64,000 bases of DNA from Caulochytrium protostelioides. Lineage: Eukaryota; Chytridiomycota; Caulochytriomycetes; Caulochytriales; Caulochytriaceae. The stretch spans positions 62,001-126,000 of the forward strand of contig ML014118.1 of NCBI GenBank assembly GCA_003615045.1, in the 5' to 3' direction. Below, one piece after another: positions 28,723 to 38,791 of this stretch; position 1 is the first letter of the stretch, and every line of letters begins with the position of its first letter. The notes under the pieces were generated by a model. The model was not told the DNA's origin. It worked only from the letters and a program-made list of their open reading frames with translations, and did not search any database. A program made the translations under genes and the position numbers.

Positions 28723-28921
28723 TTTGGCTCCGATCGTGGTGCCTGAACCACATCCTTCCGTCACCCCTCAAGTTGACTGTAGGCAGGTCATCGAGCCGAT
28801 CGAAGCAGTCTCAGCACAATGGCCTGTTTTGGCACCCCTCGAGCCGGCCGTGCCTCCCCCCTTCAACGAGTTAGCACCGCCAGACGTGATACCTGACGAT
28901 GCCTTGTTTGAACTTGATTAG
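26429..28921 (+). CDS. DNAAF2: Kintoun/DNAAF2-type PIH1 protein, axonemal dynein assembly factor
   Basis: Kintoun is a cytoplasmic HSP90 co-factor that pre-assembles axonemal dynein arms. Exons 26429-27427 and 27605-28921 join in phase 0 over a 177-nt intron (GTACGT...CCAG) to give 771 residues. The PIH1 domain begins almost at once: ITPEEMQRIEKALQRDEFRK, LFMDYMHDISNPETRAQYES and EIIALEKERGQTVQFLKPQP, as in human DNAAF2. It continues with WNIPYSMNVPR and YDFVVN. The CS-like beta domain lies across the splice (IVVKIHLPGEV, then ESELDVQARRI, LDYSLPMEVD and LSIVLPAV). The C-terminal half is low complexity, with a Pro-Ala hexanucleotide repeat at 28625-28735. Presence of this gene points to a motile flagellum. 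Confidence 0.9.
27428..27604 (+). other. Intron of the Kintoun gene
   Basis: GTACGT donor after the Gly-Glu codons and CATCCAG acceptor; 177 nt; phase 0. It joins the two halves of the CS-like domain, which the unspliced frame would break off at 27589. Confidence 0.75.
28625..28735 (+). repeat. GGCTCC hexanucleotide repeat inside the Kintoun coding sequence
   Basis: Runs of GCTCCG/GGTTCC units encode alternating Pro-Ala and Pro-Val. The tract is in frame and its length could vary between strains. Confidence 0.8.
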
Positions 28922-28990
28922 ACGAGACGCCGATGGTACAGTATATATAACAAAATCTATCGATCGTAACTAAACCGACGCATGCGGAGA

Positions 28991-31516
28991 TTACAGCTCG
29001 CTGTGTGGCCGGCCTTCGGGCGACATCCCGAGACAGTAGTAGTCCAAAGGAACGCCGGCGCCAATATCCGGGTTGCCCCACCACGTCGGCGCAAAGATGC
29101 CGGCATTGGCGAGACCCGTGATCGCGAGGATCGCGATCGCGGAACCGGCGTCAAAGGCCGCCGACAAGATGTAGTTGTACTTTTGCCACCAACCGTGCCG
29201 GTAGCGGAACGCCCAAAACTGGGAAAAGAAGGCGACGATGACGGGAGTGATGTAGAAGTTCTGTACGCCGCCAGGTCCCCAGAACCACGCAATGAGGGGC
29301 ACATTGGTATACTGCCACACCCAGTGCGGCCATTTTTTGTTGCCGTACCAGACAACAGCGGGCAGCACGAAACCGATGGGAATCGCCAGGAGCAGGCTAA
29401 AGTAGGGCCCTTCGGGACCCCAGAAGCGCCACGTACCAACGGCTCCCGCAATGGCGCCGCCCGTATAGAAAGTGCGGTAGTTGAGAGCCTGCCAGTCGCC
29501 CTTTCCGACCATCCCGTTCATGCCCTGCATGACCCACCACGTGGCCCCTGTGCTGCAGATGACGCTGATGAGGGTGCCATATAGCTGGGCCGCGACCATC
29601 GTCCGAGGGGGTATCTTCATGTAGTGGCCGAGCTTGAGGTCGGCGAGCAACGCGATGGCCTGGGTGATGGCGTTGGCGCTGATGCTCTTGAACGTCATCA
29701 CTGCAATTGTCTTGCCCGGAATAATAAAGCCGACAATGAACTCAGCAATGGTCTCCAGGGGGATCTGGGTGCCAGAGATGGCCATAATGATGCCAACCGG
29801 GATCGTAAATACGGCAGCAAGGCCAATGGCCAACAGCACGCCCCAAACAGGCAGCTGGAAGGGGGTAATCTCAGAGACAACGATTTGAACAAGCACCGTT
29901 AGGACAAGGAAGGTTGCGAACCACCAGAGGGGGATATCTTTGTAGCTGCGCATCATTTGGTTGTGAACGTCGTCGTAAGGGTCGCCGTTCTCGGCAGGTC
30001 GCATGATACACGCGATTTGGCGCTTGATGGACTTGCCGTACCAGAGCCAGACATGCGTCAGGGACGCGGCGGTGGATAGCAACAGACTCGAGTAGTAGAG
30101 CGAGTAGAGCGGCGTGATGCGGATGGGCGCATAAGCGTTGTACACCTCAAGATTGACGTCGAAGGTCGTTTCGTCATACAGCGCGCGGGCCTCGATCTTG
30201 GTACCGTTACGGGCAAAGAGCTCGACCGAGTTGAGGGTCGGCATCGGCGTCCCATCCTCAAAGGTCGCGACGCTCAGCTGCGAGTCCGGGCCAAACCAGT
30301 CCTTATACATGAGTAGGGGCGCCAGAATCCAGGACCAGAGGACATTGCCGATGAGGAAGTTGATCGTCGCCCAGAAGGGCTGGGTCATATGCACGCCCAT
30401 GATGTAGGCCCAGTCAAAGGTCATGGCGCCTAGGCCCACACCTTCCTCGTTATCCGCCGAGGCCATAAAGCGAATAAACTTGTTCGATGTCAGCAGGCAC
30501 AGCACCGAAATCGACTGAAGAGCCACCACGAAATATTCCGGAATCCAGGTGTAAACGAACATGACGGCGAACATGATCCAGAAGTACTTGTAGCGTGACA
30601 TGCCGCCGCGGCTGCCGTCGGCGCCGGGGTCGCGCGACTCGTGGAAGCTGACAAACATCGCGACATGCGAGAACGTGGTCGGCCACAGCATGCCCATCGG
30701 CTTGATCAGAAAGTTGCGGGCGACGCCGGCGAGGCCAAACCCAACAAACTGGGTTGCAAAAATGAAGAGGCCCGAGTGCCAGATGTTGAGGCTGTCCTGG
30801 TTCATCCATAGCTTCTGCGTCACGACGTTCGACATGCCGTACGGCGCCGTACCGGCTGCGCTGGCAATTGCGAAGAGAAGAACGTGCTCTTTGATGTTGA
30901 AAGGCCCGGGGTTCATAATGCCGTAGGGCAGGAACTTCGCCATGGCGAGGCCCATCGGGTAGGACAGCAGCGAGGCCAGAAAGTATCCCATGTTGTAGTT
31001 GTTAGTGCGGAAGGCCAGCACAGCGTTCGCCGAGCTCAGAAAGACGCCCCAAAACGTCCCGAGCACGAGCACACGGAATGTGAAAACTGGCATGTCAGGA
31101 TCATCCGTCTCGGGCACCACACCGCGGATGTAGGCCTCGGCATCGGCGTCCTCCGCGTCGGGCAGGTCCTCCACGAACTTTTCCTGGTAGTCGGCCTCCC
31201 ACCCTTCTTTGCCATCACCGGGACGGCCCGATTCCGCCAACAGCGTTTTGTCGGACGATGACGGGCGGGAGTCAACGTGGCCTGCACGCGTCTCCTTGCT
31301 GTCCGGCTCATCATTGGCGGCCGGTTGGTACCGGCCATGGCTGCGGCGTCGATTGTTGCTACGGAATGATTCCGGGTAGTCCGCATCGTCGGGGACGGGC
31401 ATTTCCATGGGCAGGCCGGACGACAGTTCGGGCGGGAAGTGCCCGCTGTGGCGGTAGGAGCTCCCACCCTCGCCGCCACTCGCCGAGTACACTGAGCTGC
31501 GCTTTGTGAGCGCCAT
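28991..31516 (-). CDS. OPT-family oligopeptide transporter
   Basis: OPT proteins are proton-coupled importers of small peptides or related compounds (glutathione, metal chelates) in fungi and plants. The 841-residue product has a soluble N-terminus with an acidic region EDLPDAEDADAEAYIRGVV, then about 14-16 membrane helices. Family motifs are NPGPFNIKEH and, in the second half, YMKIPPRTMV; the C-terminus has YYCLGMSPEGRP. I chose the ATG at 31514-31516 (MALTKRSSVY); the frame runs on to 31615 but the extra residues look like leader. The substrate cannot be told from sequence. The 3' end lies only 69 bases from the stop of Kintoun. Confidence 0.93.
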   Translation of the reverse strand: MALTKRSSVYSASGGEGGSSYRHSGHFPPELSSGLPMEMPVPDDADYPESFRSNNRRRSHGRYQPAANDEPDSKETRAGHVDSRPSSSDKTLLAESGRPGDGKEGWEADYQEKFVEDLPDAEDADAEAYIRGVVPETDDPDMPVFTFRVLVLGTFWGVFLSSANAVLAFRTNNYNMGYFLASLLSYPMGLAMAKFLPYGIMNPGPFNIKEHVLLFAIASAAGTAPYGMSNVVTQKLWMNQDSLNIWHSGLFIFATQFVGFGLAGVARNFLIKPMGMLWPTTFSHVAMFVSFHESRDPGADGSRGGMSRYKYFWIMFAVMFVYTWIPEYFVVALQSISVLCLLTSNKFIRFMASADNEEGVGLGAMTFDWAYIMGVHMTQPFWATINFLIGNVLWSWILAPLLMYKDWFGPDSQLSVATFEDGTPMPTLNSVELFARNGTKIEARALYDETTFDVNLEVYNAYAPIRITPLYSLYYSSLLLSTAASLTHVWLWYGKSIKRQIACIMRPAENGDPYDDVHNQMMRSYKDIPLWWFATFLVLTVLVQIVVSEITPFQLPVWGVLLAIGLAAVFTIPVGIIMAISGTQIPLETIAEFIVGFIIPGKTIAVMTFKSISANAITQAIALLADLKLGHYMKIPPRTMVAAQLYGTLISVICSTGATWWVMQGMNGMVGKGDWQALNYRTFYTGGAIAGAVGTWRFWGPEGPYFSLLLAIPIGFVLPAVVWYGNKKWPHWVWQYTNVPLIAWFWGPGGVQNFYITPVIVAFFSQFWAFRYRHGWWQKYNYILSAAFDAGSAIAILAITGLANAGIFAPTWWGNPDIGAGVPLDYYCLGMSPEGRPHSEL

Positions 31517-32966
31517 CGTGTGTATGTGTGCGTGCGTATGTTTAGCGAATGATGTGCCACATGCAGCAAATGAAACGCCAGGTGCTACGCTCGGAAAATC
31601 GCACAGAGGAGACACGTCTCGGCCTCCGTCACGCTGCCACGCCGCACACTACACAAAACGACGGGAGATCACGTCAAGGCCCGACCTACGGGTGCCAACC
31701 TCCGTCGAGCACACGGGATCGATCCCAAAGGCCGTGACACGGGGACCTGGAGCGGCGTTCAAGCCGCCGGACGCACTGCCGGAGGACAAAGCGCTGAGCC
31801 GGCGGTGTATGGCAGCGGATTGCAGCGCTCAGGGACAGCACAAATAGCGGAGTCACACCGGGAGACGGCGGCGCCGGCGGCGGCGCAGCAGCCCCAACAA
31901 GGGAGCTGAAGCAGAGCAGCGGGACCGTGGTATAGGGAGTTGGCGACACCACAGGTGGTTAAAAAGAGCGCTCAGCAGTGATTTCTATAGGTTCAGAGTT
32001 TCTATACTTCAGAGGTTGGGAGAGGGGTCCACAGCGGGAGTGGGTATACGGGGTTTCGGTAGATGGGGAGGTGGCGTGCCTTCCAGATAACCACCAATTC
32101 ATGAGTATCATATGGACGGAGCATCCGCTCATGCAATACGGCTCATGCACTATGGCATACGGCGCATTCATCATCAAACAGACACTAAGAACTCTCTTGA
32201 GCATCGCGGCCGCGCCAAGATGGCATCGCGATGGTCCCCGCGCCGCCGGAGGGTTTGCGTGAGGAAACCGGAGCACGCCGTGTCGGAGTCTGCGAGATGG
32301 CGCCATGAGCCGCCTTCAGGCTGAGCGAAAGGGGCTTGCCTAAGGTGTCGTTGGACCCTTCTGCTGCGCAGCATTTTACGAGAGGATGCGCATTCTTGGC
32401 GTTTCCGCGGATCAGCGCGGCTTGAGCGGGGCTGGGCTGGGCACGCTGCGGCGCCGCGTGTTAGGGTACGGCGGTCCGCCGGGGCCGGGGTTGAAGCTGG
32501 GGTCGGGGACCGAGAGGCCACCAGTAAAAATAGAGGGTGCTGCGCCCCGCTTGGGCCCCAGCCGCGGCAGAAGAAAAGGTTTCGCCTTGTTGCTGTACGG
32601 CGAGACCGCCGCAGAACATCCCATGCCTGAAGGGGCTTGGTAGCGACGGGCCCCAATGGCGACCAGTTGGTGGAGCGTGAAGCCCGCCAAGGATATTTGG
32701 TGCTCCGGCACGTGCCAAATGTCGCCGCCACGTCCGCGACACGATCCAGCCCAGCGCCATCCGCAGGCCATCGCTGATATACGCTCTGGGCTCGGACCCT
32801 TTCGCTAAACGAAATCGTGCGTTGATTCGCATGCGATGAAAAGATCAATCAGGGCGGAAACTTTATGTCGTGTTATATTATTTAAGGTGGGTGTACGGAC
32901 TCAACCCGCACACCAATCTTCGGTGGTGCCCCCAAGGGCCCCCCCGGAAGCAGTGAGCATTTTGGT

Positions 32967-33134
32967 TCAGTGTCGGATGACTTTGCCGACCACGGGCTGC
33001 AACCTGGTTTGCCCGGGATTGCGGCACAGCGCTATCGGTCTGGCGGGTAAGGCCAGACAGCATCGGATGTTCAACGCGGCATTGAGGTCGCGGCTCACGA
33101 ACTTGCCATTGGTGGCATCGCACCACCGCAAACC
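32967..33134 (-). pseudogene. Decayed TnpB/Fanzor-like protein, C-terminal fragment
   Basis: The minus strand reads GLRWCDATNGKFVSRDLNAA followed by LNI, then about 30 residues and a stop at 32967-32969. A cysteine a little before RDxNAAxNI is the hallmark of the zinc-finger/RuvC-III end of TnpB and its eukaryotic relatives, the Fanzor nucleases. An in-frame stop sits directly upstream (33135-33137). About 200 bases further up, in another frame, NDEFWTTQ (33334-33357) weakly resembles the DEFxTSQ segment that precedes the zinc finger. So the copy is broken by frameshift and stop. The start, the RuvC-I and RuvC-II motifs, and any ends of a mobile element were not found. Confidence 0.5.
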
Positions 33135-33379
33135 TCAAACCAAGGTCCCCTGGCACCGGCATTACCCGGGTTTCGCGACCATATTCGTCTGGCATACCGG
33201 GTCTCGCAGACCGGGTTGACAGCCGTCAGAGCGGTCGAGCGAGCGCCCGCCCGGGACGCGGAAGAGATCGGCACGACCGTGAGGCCCCCCGGGTTTGCAC
33301 CTTGGTCACGATCTGATTCGTCTCGGCATGGGCCTGGGTCGTCCAGAACTCGTCGTTATGCATGGTGTGCAATTTGGGA

Positions 33380-33440
33380 ACGATCATCGAGATCATCGAG
33401 ATCATCGAGATCATCGAGATCATCGAGATCATCGAGATCA
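33380..33440. repeat. 9-bp satellite (GATCATCGA)
   Basis: Between six and seven perfect head-to-tail copies of a 9-bp unit. It is open in several frames (Ile-Ile-Glu on the plus strand; Leu-Asp-Asp on the minus strand), so open frames across it mean little. Confidence 0.85.
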
Positions 33441-34362
33441 GGCGGATCGGTAGTCGGCGCCATATTACTTTCAGTATCGACGAGTATAAATTTTCTGCGC
33501 CGAAGGGGGTGGAAGAAGGTCTCAGGCCTCGTTTTCAGGGGCTGCTTCTGGCCTCACATCCCCTCATAGCTTCATTTTGACCTTCAGCGCGGACTGTCCA
33601 TGTCTTCGCCACCTTGGAAGGCCTTCTGCAGAACGAAAGCTCGCCCGTCCACCTGGGCTGCCTGGTGATGAGTCACGTGTGGTTTGAAGGCCGTCTCTCT
33701 AGGCTTTGGCACGGTACATGCCTGGGCGGTGCCCCGACAAACAGAAGATGCTCGGAAATGTAAGAGATGGGGTCACCAAGCCGTGGGCGTAGCACGACGC
33801 CCCAAGGCACAAGTCGCCTTCGGCGGTCTGCATGGCGAGAAGGCTCGGCTCCTGAAATCCGCCGTCTCTGCTCCGAGAGGCTTCCCGGTGGAGGAATGGA
33901 ACCCACACTTTGGGATGTCGGGGGTCCCGCTAGACAATTTAGAAAGCATTTTTCGTTGAACTTTCATGGGATTTCGTCACAATTTTTATCGTCAAAGTCC
34001 CGTGGATCCGTTCGGTACCCAGCATGATGCAACAGCCCTGCGGCTACTGCGCCGCCCTTGTGGCGGGTAACTCGCATTGGATGGATGCTGAGCGAAGAGG
34101 GCTGTAATTCCTCCGTCCAAATGACCCAAAACATCCATCACCGAATGACGCGAGTCCGGAGGAGGAGCCGGTCCACGAGCCGATGCCGACGTCGGAGTGG
34201 GGGTGGCTGGCAAAGGAGAGGCGCAGCAGCAGCATCCATGGATGTTTGGGCTCCTTTGGGCTTCTTGCCTTCTTTGCCTCTCTGTGAGGGAGCGACCTGC
34301 ATCGCGTGACTGCCGGTCAGATTTGCCGCAGCACCAGCCCCGAAGCCGACTTTTTTTCCTAC

Positions 34363-34386
34363 AAAAAAAAAAAAAAAAAAAAAAAA
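34363..34386 (+). repeat. 24-base poly(A) tract
   Basis: An uninterrupted run of 24 A in GC-rich DNA. It may mark the 3' end of a retroposed sequence; no source gene was recognised upstream. Confidence 0.8.
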
Positions 34387-35114
34387 CGTAAAAATCTTCT
34401 GGGCAGCGCTTCCAAGCTTTGGGCCCTCATACGTGTGTGATGAATGCGACGGAATTACACCATAGGATCGACGGCCAGGGCCCCCGGAATCCTGACTAGC
34501 TTCCACGAAAAAAGGAGGTCAGCAACGTGCTTAGGGCTATATCAAGCACAGGTCAAAACGAGGTCTGGCGCTCAGTGTGTTCAAACGGCAGTCGATCATG
34601 ATAGAGGTCAAATGAAGGTGCCCAACCACGACCAGTACTGCAGATTTTTTTTTTTGCGTATTCAAGGCACATCTAATGCGTCAGCCTCTACCGATCACCG
34701 AATCACACTGTTTGTATCCGTTTTCTGATTTAAAACTATCATTTTTCAGAAATCCGTCAATCTCTACACAGCAAGCGCCCGAGCCAGCTTTGGTAGTTAC
34801 TGGTGCAGATCCCCCCTCGATGCCGATTTGATAATTCTTCTTTTCTAATCACTGGTCTATCCTCCCACATCTCCGCCAATCAGGTGTATCATTGCATTAA
34901 CATCAAAAGTAGACCTCGCGATCCGTCCCAACTGAGACCGGCCCGACAGGTTCGACCCTGACTCTTGCTTTTCTCCTTGCCGGAAACCTGACAATTGACT
35001 CCGAACTCGGCTTTCGTCTCTCATATGGTCAAAGCCGAGTACGTGAGCCAAGGTGGTCAAGCTATCCCTTAGCATATCTCGCACCGACCTTTTCTCCAAG
35101 CGATCGCCGTACGC

Positions 35115-36026
35115 ATGGGGTTTTTGTCAGCGACTACGGGCGGCCTGCCCACCTGGTCGCCTAAGACAGATCTCGACGCACGTGGCGAGCCCCTGCACAG
35201 CCCGTACAGCCTGTATGAAAAGCGTTACAGTGACGTCGCTGGCGGATACGCAGCCTGCGACAACGGCCACGGCGACATCGATTACGCTGACGTTGTCCCG
35301 GACAGCAGCTTGCGCAAAGATTTGTTCCAGGCGCTGGCCGAGTTTGTGGGTGTAACACTGATGATGTTCACCACGTGGATGGCCAACTCGGCTGCCGCCC
35401 GCCAGAACGAGTCCACCGGCGAGGGACAGTCCTACATGACGGGATCGATCGGCTCGGCCTTCGGCGCCGCGATGGCGTGTTTCTGCGTGATGCCAATCAG
35501 TGGCGCGGCCTTGAATCCAGCCGTCGTCGTCTCGCTCGTCGTCGCCGGGATCATGCCCCTGCGCAAAGCGGGGCTCTATATCGTCGCCGAGGTCCTCGGC
35601 GGCATCATGGCCGCATGGATGACGATCGTCTTCACGCCCAACACGTTCATTGGGGCCAACGTGGTGGCGTACGGCGTCTCGCGGCTTCAGGCCTTCTGCC
35701 TGGAGGTCCTGATGACCGCGTTCCTCTGTCTCGTGGTGTTGGCACTCGTGACGGACAAGGGCCCGACAATGGCTGGGCCCGTCATTATCGCGATATTTGT
35801 ATGGCTCGCCCATCTCGACCTGATTCCATTTACGGGCTGCTCGATGAACCCGGCGTCGTCCATTGGCGGCGCGATTGGCGAGGGTCAGTGGGCCAACCTG
35901 TGGCTCTTTATCTTCGGGCCCTCGATTGGTGGTGTCGTCGGCTCCGCGATCTTTATGTTTTTCAAATATCATGGTTTTGCGCGTGTCGAGAACCCTTTCT
36001 CAGATCGCCCGATCAGCGTCGTTTAG
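35115..36026 (+). CDS. Aquaporin-like MIP channel with unusual second NPA region
   Basis: The 303-residue product has a 70-residue soluble N-terminus and six membrane helices with the two half-helix NPA boxes of major intrinsic proteins. The first is SGAALNPAV (NPA at 134-136) and the second GCSMNPASS (NPA at 245-247). In most water and glycerol channels an Arg follows the second NPA and lines the selectivity filter; here the residue is Ser248. The usual His of SGAHLNPAV is also absent (Ala132 or nearby). Substrate preference is therefore uncertain. The gene is uninterrupted and ends 138 bases from the stop of the convergent DUF4203 gene. Confidence 0.92.
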   Translation: MGFLSATTGGLPTWSPKTDLDARGEPLHSPYSLYEKRYSDVAGGYAACDNGHGDIDYADVVPDSSLRKDLFQALAEFVGVTLMMFTTWMANSAAARQNESTGEGQSYMTGSIGSAFGAAMACFCVMPISGAALNPAVVVSLVVAGIMPLRKAGLYIVAEVLGGIMAAWMTIVFTPNTFIGANVVAYGVSRLQAFCLEVLMTAFLCLVVLALVTDKGPTMAGPVIIAIFVWLAHLDLIPFTGCSMNPASSIGGAIGEGQWANLWLFIFGPSIGGVVGSAIFMFFKYHGFARVENPFSDRPISVV

Positions 36027-36164
36027 CCGCCTTGTGTTTTCTGTACGCTTGTTTTACATTTTTACTACTTTATCTTTATTTACAGTCATATAATCAACAC
36101 AGCAGCGTTCCATGCATGCACAGCGGGATACAAGCATGATGTAGTCATGGACGACGATGCAAAA

Positions 36165-37898
36165 CTATACATTCTTACCGGGCGGGGTGGACATCGACAT
36201 GGGCGTGTGCATCTCTGCGCGGGTCGCCGGCGACCACACGAGCGGTGTCGGTTGGGGAATATGCGTGATTTTTTTGATCACGGTCGGGGAGTCCACGTCC
36301 GCAAATTTCGTCTCGAAAGCCATCGACATGGGGGGCTCTTCGTCACGATTGATCCGAACGTCGTCGCCGCCGCGGTCGTTCATGATACCGTCGCCACGCT
36401 CGTGCATGGACGCAATCATGAGTTTGGCGGCGGCTAAGCGGCGCTCGGTTTCACGGTCGTCCCACCAGTATTGAATTGTGCCAAAGACCCAGCGCCACAC
36501 AGATAAGCAAATCGATATAGCCCATGCGGCGGGAGAGACGCCAATCGGATGGCCGGATGCGGCGGCGGCCAGGATGATGGCGTTGCGGGTGCGCGACGCG
36601 AGCACCGAGTCGATTGATGAGATGAGCCATCCGGAGCGGACGAGGATATCGATGCCGACAAACACGAGCGAGCCGCCCATGCCCGTATAAACCCAGGGCC
36701 GCATGTAAAACGGCGCGATTACGCCAAGGATCCCGCAGACGAGAGTGCAGGCGATGACAAAGAATAGGCGCACCCCCAGGGGAGGCATCCACGCCGTGGG
36801 CAGCATCGCGAGACCGGTTTGAGCAGAAAAAAAGCCGATCACGAGACTCGTAAGGCCCACCGACACGCGGGAGCGACCGTAGGCGCCGCGTACAGCCAGA
36901 CGCGCGCGCATTACGTGCGTTGGATGCATGCCACGTGGCACGAGGCCGTCGTCCTGCTCGAGTATATCGTCTATCGTGCTGACGTTTAAGCGGAAGCGGT
37001 GGCGCAGCGCACTCTGCGGGCCGGTATCCGAACGGAGACGAGGTGCCGTCGGCGGCTGAGCCTCCCATACGGCCAGAAGCGCACCGACAAGACCGCCGAG
37101 AGTGAGCGTCAGCCCGAGAAAGACCCACCCGGCATGACGGACCGGATGGCCGTCGAGGTAGCGCAGGCGGAGCGCGCACCAGATGAACCAGCCAACGAGC
37201 GACATGCCAAGCATGACGGCGCTGATGGACTTGGTGAGCGCACTGTAGCGGTAGGGTACGATCGAGAGAAAGACGCCGACGGCGAGGGAGAGTGCGGCGA
37301 TCACACGGTCCGCGGCGCAGAGCGGAATGTTTGCTTCGCCCCAGTGCAGGCGGTCGTTGGGTGCAATCAGATCCTCGGGGAGGGCGGGGTCCGAGAACTG
37401 AGAGGCGCCCGCGGCTCCGCCAACGACCACTTCACCCGTTTCACTGAATCGGGACGGGCCACTCGGCAGGGAGGCCTCGTGGTGATGGTCCCCAGCCTCG
37501 CCGGCAAGTTCGACACTGAGCACATGCTGGTGGCCGAGATGCGCTTGGTCGGCGACCACATGCTCCTGCCGTCGAGCCAGTTTCAAGGCGCGGCGGGCGC
37601 GTTCGAGGCGTCGTCCGAAGGGCGTGCTGGCCGTGGCGGACGTCGCCTCGAACGCGGCTGGCGCGACAGGGTCATCGGGTATGGATCGCCGTTGAAGCGC
37701 ACGACGAATGCGGCGTGTGGCGGCGCCCGGCACCCTGTCAACGGTCGCGAAGCGGCGCGATGTCTCGATTCCGGGCCAACTCCTCGGATCAAAGCTATCC
37801 CGTGAAGGGGAGCGCGCCGAGTCGCGAGCTTGGATGGGCGGCAGCTCGCAGAGCAGCAGCACCAGAATGATGCATATCCTCAGGGCCGCAGCGATCAT
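36165..37898 (-). CDS. DUF4203/TMEM198-like seven-helix membrane protein with signal peptide
   Basis: From the ATG at 37896-37898 the 577-residue product begins with a strong signal peptide (MIAAALRICIILVLLLCELP, cleavage probably after PIQA). A Ser/Arg-rich extracellular or luminal segment follows, then about seven hydrophobic helices at residues 200-470. Glycine-rich helices such as VGVFLSIVPYRYSALTKSIS and VYTGMGGSLVFVGIDILVRS resemble the DUF4203 (TM7S3/TMEM198-like) fold, where GxxxxGxD-type motifs recur. The cytosolic tail is acidic. The frame is open upstream to 38165 with further Met codons (one at 38012), but only the 37898 start puts the signal peptide at the N-terminus. Molecular function of the family is poorly known. 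Confidence 0.65.
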   Translation of the reverse strand: MIAAALRICIILVLLLCELPPIQARDSARSPSRDSFDPRSWPGIETSRRFATVDRVPGAATRRIRRALQRRSIPDDPVAPAAFEATSATASTPFGRRLERARRALKLARRQEHVVADQAHLGHQHVLSVELAGEAGDHHHEASLPSGPSRFSETGEVVVGGAAGASQFSDPALPEDLIAPNDRLHWGEANIPLCAADRVIAALSLAVGVFLSIVPYRYSALTKSISAVMLGMSLVGWFIWCALRLRYLDGHPVRHAGWVFLGLTLTLGGLVGALLAVWEAQPPTAPRLRSDTGPQSALRHRFRLNVSTIDDILEQDDGLVPRGMHPTHVMRARLAVRGAYGRSRVSVGLTSLVIGFFSAQTGLAMLPTAWMPPLGVRLFFVIACTLVCGILGVIAPFYMRPWVYTGMGGSLVFVGIDILVRSGWLISSIDSVLASRTRNAIILAAAASGHPIGVSPAAWAISICLSVWRWVFGTIQYWWDDRETERRLAAAKLMIASMHERGDGIMNDRGGDDVRINRDEEPPMSMAFETKFADVDSPTVIKKITHIPQPTPLVWSPATRAEMHTPMSMSTPPGKNV

Positions 37899-38759
37899 AA
37901 GGACTGAGATACGTCCCAGGAATCCTGGCGGTGGTCTCCTGGCCTTTGGCCGCTTCGTCAGGTCGGAAGGGTCGGGAGATCGGGTGCCCCGGCGCCAGGC
38001 TGGGGCGACCATGGCGACACCGGTCTGAGCAGGGGGGCCCTCACGCCGGCCGGCGTCGTCGCCCCAACGATCGGCAGCTCGAGTCCTTGAATGATGGATT
38101 TCTGGGCAGAACCAACGGGCTGACGGATGGCCGCCTCGGTCAGTTACTTTGCTCGAAAACAACAATGAATGGCGGCGTCGGTCTCAAAATCATACAGTGG
38201 GTAAGCCTCCGATAAACTCAGGACAGTCGGAACGAGAACTGGGGGAATCAGATAGGACACTTGCAGCCAAAAAGGAATGGCCGAGCAGAGATCGACGGCA
38301 GCCGAGCTGCTTGGCATGCTCGGATAACGAGAAATACAGCGTCACTGTCCCGTTTCATGTAGCGGGGACACGCCTCCGTGAGCAGGATCGAATGAAGGCA
38401 CATAAGGTACCCAGCGATACCTTTCATTTCATCTGAGATTGGCCGTGGATGTCCACCGTGTCCCTGACAGAGCCGAGTGGACGGCATCCGAGACATGTGA
38501 CGCAGAGACCCCTGGCAAGAACCCGACCGTCGAAGACAGCGTCTCGCCTAAAGTCGCCGCGGATCAACCTCGCCGCCCCCTTCCCCATGGCCCGCAGAGG
38601 ATGGGTCCGTGGCGTCGCCTCGACCAACGATGATACATCGAATTCTTGGCCGCACCGTGGCGTCGCTGGTCTGTCGACGGGTTCGGGAATGGCCCGGGAA
38701 GCGAGACGGACCAATCCCCCGTGTGCGTGCCTTGGCGCCACAAAAAGCGCAGATCAAGC

Positions 38760-38791
<32 letters not shown>

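Larger units (their letters stand above)
31517..35114. other. 3.6 kb gene-poor region with relic and repeats
   Basis: Between the OPT and aquaporin genes, which are divergent. It contains a TnpB/Fanzor-like C-terminal relic (32967-33134), a 9-bp satellite (33380-33440), a 24-A tract (34363-34386) and AT-richer sequence from 34500 on. A minus-strand open frame at 32412-32771 has protein-like composition but no recognisable family. The region looks like decayed mobile DNA plus promoters. Confidence 0.5.

Noticed and set aside
33380-33440. Short regular repeats considered as a CRISPR array
   Set aside because: Nine-base head-to-tail units without spacers; a simple satellite in eukaryotic DNA.
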